Positions 12,936-16,901 of a stretch of DNA of 16,901 nucleotides are shown here, in pieces (positions within the stretch are counted from its first letter, which is position 1; each line of letters begins with the position of its first letter). The notes beneath the pieces were generated by a model. That model saw only the letters and a program-made list of their open reading frames with translations, ran no database searches and had not been told where the DNA came from. The stretch is from assembly GCA_028717605.1 (NCBI GenBank), contig JAQUNM010000006.1, positions 1-16,901 on the forward strand. Reading direction: 5' to 3'. The stretch comes from Minisyncoccota bacterium (lineage in GTDB: Bacteria; Patescibacteriota; Minisyncoccia; Minisyncoccales; GWA2-38-27). A program made the translations under genes and the position numbers.

Positions 12936-15656
12936 GAGTTTAGCTGTTGCTCCTTTTTTAATAAACTCTCCTTGATCAATAATATATCCTCCTTTATCTC
13001 CCCCTTCTGGACCTAGGTCTATTATCCAATCAGTGTTTTTAATAAAATCAAGGTTATGCTCTATAGATAAAACTGTGTTTTCTTTTTTTACTAGGTTTCT
13101 CAATACTTGTAATAATTTTCTAATATCTTCGAAATGTAAGCCTGTTGTTGGTTCATCTAGTATATATAGCGTTTTACCTGTTGCTTTTTTAGACAATTCT
13201 GAGGCTAATTTTATTCGCTGAGCTTCCCCTCCTGACAGAGAAGGAGCTGGCTGACCTAACTCTAAATAAGAAAGACCTACTTGTTCTAATGTTTTTAATT
13301 TTTCGTAAATAGAAGGAATATTTTTAAAAAACATTAAAGCTTCTTGAATAGTCATAGATAAAATTTCAGCAATATTTTTTCCATTATACTCTACCTCTAA
13401 AGTAGGTTTATTATATCTTTTCCCCTTACATTCCTGACATTCTGTATAAATATCAGGTAAAAAATACATCTCTACTTTTATCTCTCCCTGACCTTCACAA
13501 TTTTCACACCTTCCTCCTTTTACATTAAAAGAAAATCTCCCTGCGGTATATCCCCTTATTCTGGCTTCTCTGGTTTTAGAAAAAAGATCCCTAATAACAG
13601 AAAATATTCCAGTATAAGTAGCTGGATTAGACCTAGATGTTCTGCCAATGGGCGACTGATCAACTAAAACGACTTTATTTAAATATTCTGTTCCTTTAAT
13701 TTCTTTAAAACTTCCTGGCAATTCTTTGGCTTTATAAAATTTTTTCAAGAGATATTTAGCTAAAATATCGTTGACTAAAGAGCTTTTGCCAGAACCAGAA
13801 ATACCAGTAACACAAACAAATCTAGACAAAGGAATAGAAACATCAATATTTTTTAAATTATTTTGTTTTGCTCCTTTTATCAATAAAAACTCATTTTTTT
13901 TAAAAAATTCTTTTTTAATTTGAATTTTTTTTCTATAAGCCAAATAATCACCTGTTAAAGTTTGGCTTTTTAAAAGTTGCTTAGGCGTTCCTTGAAAAAC
14001 AACCCTACCCCCTTGTCTTCCTGCTCCTGGTCCTATATCTATCACCCAGTCTGCCTGTTCTATGGTTTGTCTATCATGCTCTACTACTATGACAGTATTA
14101 TCTAAATCTCTTAACTTTTTCAAAATATTAATCAGCTTTTGCTGATCTCGAGAATGTAACCCAATAGAAGGTTCGTCAAGAATATATAATACCCCTGTTA
14201 GTTTTGATCCTATTTGGGTGGCTAGTCTTATTCTCTGTTCTTCTCCACCCGACAAAGTAGTAGCCTTTCTGCTTAAGGTTAAATAATCTAAGCCTACTTG
14301 TTGTAAAAAATCCATTCTTTCTATTATTTCTTTCAAAATTGGCTTAGCTATTTTAAGTTCTGAGCTTGATAACTTAATTGTTTTAAAAAATTTAATTGCC
14401 TTAATAATACTTAAGTCAACTATTTTATCAATAGAGCAATCAGCTACCTTAACTGCCAAAGCCTCTGGCTTAAGCCTTTTCCCCTTACATAAAGGACACT
14501 GTTTAACTATCATATATTGCTCAATTTCTTTTCTTGTCCAATCAGAGTCTGTTTCATGATATCTTCTCATTAAATTAGGAATAACCCCTTCTATTTCTTT
14601 ATCACCATTCAAAACAATATTAATAAATTTAGAATCTAGTTCTCCAACAGGAACATCGAGAGAAAAGTTATACTTTTTAGACATCTTGGAGAGTAAATAC
14701 CAAAAATATCCTTGCCTGCCTATTTTATGAGAAGCTCTCATCCAAGGAATAACTGCTCCTTCAGCCAAGGTTAAGTTTTTATTAGGAATCACTAACTCAG
14801 GGTCTACTTCTAATTTTTCCCCTAAACCAGTACATCCAGAACACGCTCCATAAGGATTATTAAAAGAAAATAGCCTAGGTTCTATCTCTAAAAAAGAAAT
14901 ACCGCATTTTTTACAAGAAAATTTATCTGAAAATAAAAAATCATTAACATAAATATTTCCTTTTCCTATTTTTAAACCTAGTTCTAAAGAATCTATCAGC
15001 CTTGGCTTATCCAGATCTTGGTCAATTATTAATCTATCTATTATTACTTCAATATTATGTTTTTTGTTTTTTTCTAAATAAATCTCTTCTTCTAAAGAAT
15101 AAATAATATTGTTAATTCTTACCTTAGAAAAACCACTTCTTTTAATTTCTTCTAAAATTCCTTTGTGTTCTCCTTTTTTTTTATTAATAACTGAAGCTAA
15201 AATTATTATCGGCTTTTTTTTAAAAAGAGATAAAACCTTATCTGTAATTTGATCAATAGTTTGAGAAATGATTGGTTTTTGACATTTAGGACAATAGGGC
15301 TGACCAATTCTAGAATACAAAAGCCTTAAATAATCATATATTTCAGTAATGGTCCCAACAGTGGAACGAGGGTTATGCCCTCCTTTTCTTTGATCAATAG
15401 AAATAGCAGGACTTATCCCTTCTATTTTATCTGCCTCTGGTTTGTTCATGATACCCAAAAATTGCCTAGCATAGGCAGAAAGGCTTTCTACATATCTTCT
15501 TTGTCCCTCGGCATATAAAGTATCGAAAGCTAAAGAACTTTTACCAGAACCAGAAATACCAGTAATAACTACTAATTTATTTCTGGGTATATTAAGATTA
15601 ATGTTCTTCAAATTATGAACTCTAGCTCCTTTTATCTTGATAAAATTATCTTGCAT
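12918..15656 (-). CDS. uvrA: Excinuclease ABC subunit A (UvrA)
   Basis: UvrA recognises bulky DNA lesions and loads UvrB in nucleotide excision repair. The 912-aa product (counted from ATG 15656) has two ABC ATPase halves. Walker A motifs are GISGSGKSS (33-41) and GISGSGKS (618-625). Signatures are LSGGEEQRIRLA (468-479) and a second LSGGEAQRIKLA, with ILDEPS and ILDEPT Walker B motifs. Zinc sites are C248/C251/C272/C275 and C717/C720/C740/C743. All key residues look intact. An in-frame ATG three codons upstream (15665) overlaps the -10 box, so it would not be transcribed from this promoter, and 15656 is chosen. It is a single-gene unit. No uvrB or uvrC lies in the window. Confidence 0.97.
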   Translation of the reverse strand: MQDNFIKIKGARVHNLKNINLNIPRNKLVVITGISGSGKSSLAFDTLYAEGQRRYVESLSAYARQFLGIMNKPEADKIEGISPAISIDQRKGGHNPRSTVGTITEIYDYLRLLYSRIGQPYCPKCQKPIISQTIDQITDKVLSLFKKKPIIILASVINKKKGEHKGILEEIKRSGFSKVRINNIIYSLEEEIYLEKNKKHNIEVIIDRLIIDQDLDKPRLIDSLELGLKIGKGNIYVNDFLFSDKFSCKKCGISFLEIEPRLFSFNNPYGACSGCTGLGEKLEVDPELVIPNKNLTLAEGAVIPWMRASHKIGRQGYFWYLLSKMSKKYNFSLDVPVGELDSKFINIVLNGDKEIEGVIPNLMRRYHETDSDWTRKEIEQYMIVKQCPLCKGKRLKPEALAVKVADCSIDKIVDLSIIKAIKFFKTIKLSSSELKIAKPILKEIIERMDFLQQVGLDYLTLSRKATTLSGGEEQRIRLATQIGSKLTGVLYILDEPSIGLHSRDQQKLINILKKLRDLDNTVIVVEHDRQTIEQADWVIDIGPGAGRQGGRVVFQGTPKQLLKSQTLTGDYLAYRKKIQIKKEFFKKNEFLLIKGAKQNNLKNIDVSIPLSRFVCVTGISGSGKSSLVNDILAKYLLKKFYKAKELPGSFKEIKGTEYLNKVVLVDQSPIGRTSRSNPATYTGIFSVIRDLFSKTREARIRGYTAGRFSFNVKGGRCENCEGQGEIKVEMYFLPDIYTECQECKGKRYNKPTLEVEYNGKNIAEILSMTIQEALMFFKNIPSIYEKLKTLEQVGLSYLELGQPAPSLSGGEAQRIKLASELSKKATGKTLYILDEPTTGLHFEDIRKLLQVLRNLVKKENTVLSIEHNLDFIKNTDWIIDLGPEGGDKGGYIIDQGEFIKKGATAKLLTKRT

Positions 15657-15663
15657 AACTTCC

Positions 15664-15692
15664 ATTATAGCTTAAAAAAATAGGGATTTCAA
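15664..15692 (-). promoter_or_regulatory. Promoter of uvrA, leaderless layout
   Basis: Minus-strand TTGAAA (15692-15687), a 17-base spacer and perfect TATAAT (15669-15664) are followed by seven bases and the ATG at 15656, so transcription should start at that ATG. The alternative ATG at 15665 shares bases with TATAAT. No LexA-type (SOS) box was noticed in the 74-base gap. Confidence 0.65.
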
Positions 15693-15694
15693 GC

Positions 15695-15722
15695 TTGTAC
15701 TAAAATCGTTCAATGCTATAAT
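15695..15722 (+). promoter_or_regulatory. Promoter of the phosphohexomutase gene, near-leaderless layout
   Basis: A perfect TATAAT (15717-15722) ends eight bases before the ATG at 15731. The best -35 is TTGTAC (15695-15700) at 16 bases, only three matches to consensus. It lies two bases from the divergent uvrA -35 box, so the two polymerase footprints would overlap. Confidence 0.5.
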
Positions 15723-15730
15723 TAATCATT

Positions 15731-16901
15731 ATGAGTATATTTAAATCTTATGACATAAGAGGAATTTTTCCCCAAGAACTATCTGAAAAAATCGCTTATT
15801 TAGTCGGCCAAAATTTTGTCAAAAAAACCAAATCTAAAAAGATAGCTGTGGGTTATGATGCTAGATTGTCTTCTCCTCTTCTTTTTAAGTTCTTATCTAG
15901 GGGTATTATTTCTCAGGGTAGTAATGTTTATAATCTAGGTTTAGCCCCTACAGAATTAATGTATTTCTGTGTTAATCATTACAATTTTGACTCAGGAATA
16001 ATGATTACCGCTAGTCATAATCCAAAAGAATATAATGGTTTTAAAATGGTGCAAAAAAGGAAAAAACAAGTCCAAATTATTAGGGGAGAAATGATGAAAG
16101 ATTTAAAAGAATTAAAAGAGAAAAAAAAAGGAAAAATAATAAAATTTAATCCTTATAAAGATTTTTTAAAATATCTTTCAGCCTATACTAACAAAAGCAT
16201 AGGAAAAAAAATAGTGGTTGATGCAGGTAATGGAGTAGCTGGTATTGCTTTAAAAAAATTAAAATTAGATATTATTCCTTTAAATTTTGAACCTAATGGA
16301 AACTTTCCGCAAAGAAGTCCAAACCCTTTAGACAAAAATGCTCTTTTACCTATCAAGAAAAAAATTATTAAAGAAAAAGCAGATTATGGCTTTTTGTTTG
16401 ATGGTGACGGAGATCGAATTTTCTTAGTAGATAAAAGAGGCAAAATGATTAGTCCTGACGTCTGTTTTTTACATTTAGCTAAAAAATTCTTAGAAAAAAA
16501 ACCTTCAGCCATTGTTTTTGAAGTTTTTACTTCTAGAGCTGTTCCTGAATTCATCAAAAAATGGCAAGGTAAACCAATTAAATCACGTGTAGGGGTGGTT
16601 AATATTAGAGAAAAAATGATAAAAAATAAAGCTGTTTTGGGTGGGGAAACATCTGGCCACTATTGTTACAGAGATAATGGTTTTTTTGATTCAGGATTAA
16701 TTTCCTTTTTAACTCTTTTACAAATTATCAATGAAGAAAAACTCATAAAATTACCCTACTTTAAAACTCCTTTAATAAATTTGAAAATAAAGAAAAAAGA
16801 AGAATTAATAGAAAAACTAAAAAAAAGATATAAAAACGAGGAGCAAGATTTTTTAGACGGAATTGCTGTTTATTCTAAAAAGTGGTGGTTTTGCGCTAGG
16901 C
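15731..16901 (+). CDS. manB: Phosphomannomutase/phosphoglucomutase (alpha-D-phosphohexomutase), C-terminus cut by window edge
   Basis: These enzymes interconvert hexose 6- and 1-phosphates through a phosphoserine, feeding nucleotide-sugar and envelope glycan synthesis. The frame is open for 390 codons to the edge; family members are about 450 aa. It starts MSIFKSYDIRGIFP, the usual N-terminus. The catalytic loop is ITASHNP (92-98, S95 phosphorylated), the Mg2+ loop is DGDGDR (224-229), and the sugar-specificity loop is GGETSGH (304-310). Only domain 4, with the phosphate-binding loop, is missing beyond the edge. It is the only plus-strand gene and diverges from uvrA. Whether mannose or glucose phosphate is preferred cannot be told, so the symbol is approximate. 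Confidence 0.93.
   Translation, partial: MSIFKSYDIRGIFPQELSEKIAYLVGQNFVKKTKSKKIAVGYDARLSSPLLFKFLSRGIISQGSNVYNLGLAPTELMYFCVNHYNFDSGIMITASHNPKEYNGFKMVQKRKKQVQIIRGEMMKDLKELKEKKKGKIIKFNPYKDFLKYLSAYTNKSIGKKIVVDAGNGVAGIALKKLKLDIIPLNFEPNGNFPQRSPNPLDKNALLPIKKKIIKEKADYGFLFDGDGDRIFLVDKRGKMISPDVCFLHLAKKFLEKKPSAIVFEVFTSRAVPEFIKKWQGKPIKSRVGVVNIREKMIKNKAVLGGETSGHYCYRDNGFFDSGLISFLTLLQIINEEKLIKLPYFKTPLINLKIKKKEELIEKLKKRYKNEEQDFLDGIAVYSKKWWFCAR

Noticed and set aside
1..16901. CRISPR arrays, tRNA/rRNA genes, insertion sequences, integrase or attachment sites
   Set aside because: All gaps are about 105 bases or shorter and were read directly; none holds repeated spacers, a cloverleaf-like gene or terminal inverted repeats, and no transposase-like protein is encoded.

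Overview
The window is AT-rich, tightly packed bacterial DNA. Fourteen protein genes were recognised, none separated by more than about 105 bases, and many overlap by 4 to 44 bases. The standard code fits: TGA is used as a stop at 2058-2060. No rRNA, tRNA, CRISPR array, insertion sequence or integrase was seen. Several traits together suggest a Candidate Phyla Radiation bacterium (Patescibacteria, most likely Parcubacteria-like). These are shortened versions of common enzymes (PrmC 224 aa, PgeF 199 aa, a 6-helix MFS protein), a small RRM protein, a PolX-PHP polymerase, and an exported protein with the N-terminal layout often seen in that group. This assignment is inference from gene style, not from a marker gene.

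Layout from high to low coordinates, as the minus strand is transcribed. A phosphohexomutase gene (plus strand, cut by the right edge) diverges from uvrA across 74 bases. uvrA is followed by groES-groEL, which has its own promoter, a CIRCE-like operator and a terminator. Next come a flippase-like membrane protein, a half-size MFS protein and DNA polymerase X, in one overlapping unit. A small membrane protein and a DUF1554-type surface protein follow, then a single-gene RRM unit with a strong terminator. The next unit is a five-gene overlapping operon: P2A-type Ca2+ ATPase, prmC, pgeF, a lipoprotein- or integrin-like hypothetical protein, and tgt. The start of an exported protein is cut by the left edge.

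The most striking pattern is regulatory. Six transcription-unit starts (188, 5951, 7560, 10853, 15656 and 15731) have a sigma70-type promoter whose -10 box ends only 6 to 8 bases before the ATG. Transcription would therefore begin at or next to the start codon, giving leaderless mRNAs. The internal operon genes lack convincing Shine-Dalgarno sequences. Only two units appear to have a real 5' leader of about 65 bases: groES-groEL, whose promoter is overlapped by the CIRCE-like inverted repeat, and the RRM gene. Both are candidates for stress control.

Functionally the window mixes DNA repair (UvrA, PolX), protein folding (GroES/GroEL), translation and tRNA modification (PrmC, Tgt), cell-wall metabolite repair (PgeF), cation transport, envelope proteins and sugar-phosphate metabolism. 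It reads as chromosomal core plus envelope genes rather than a mobile island.
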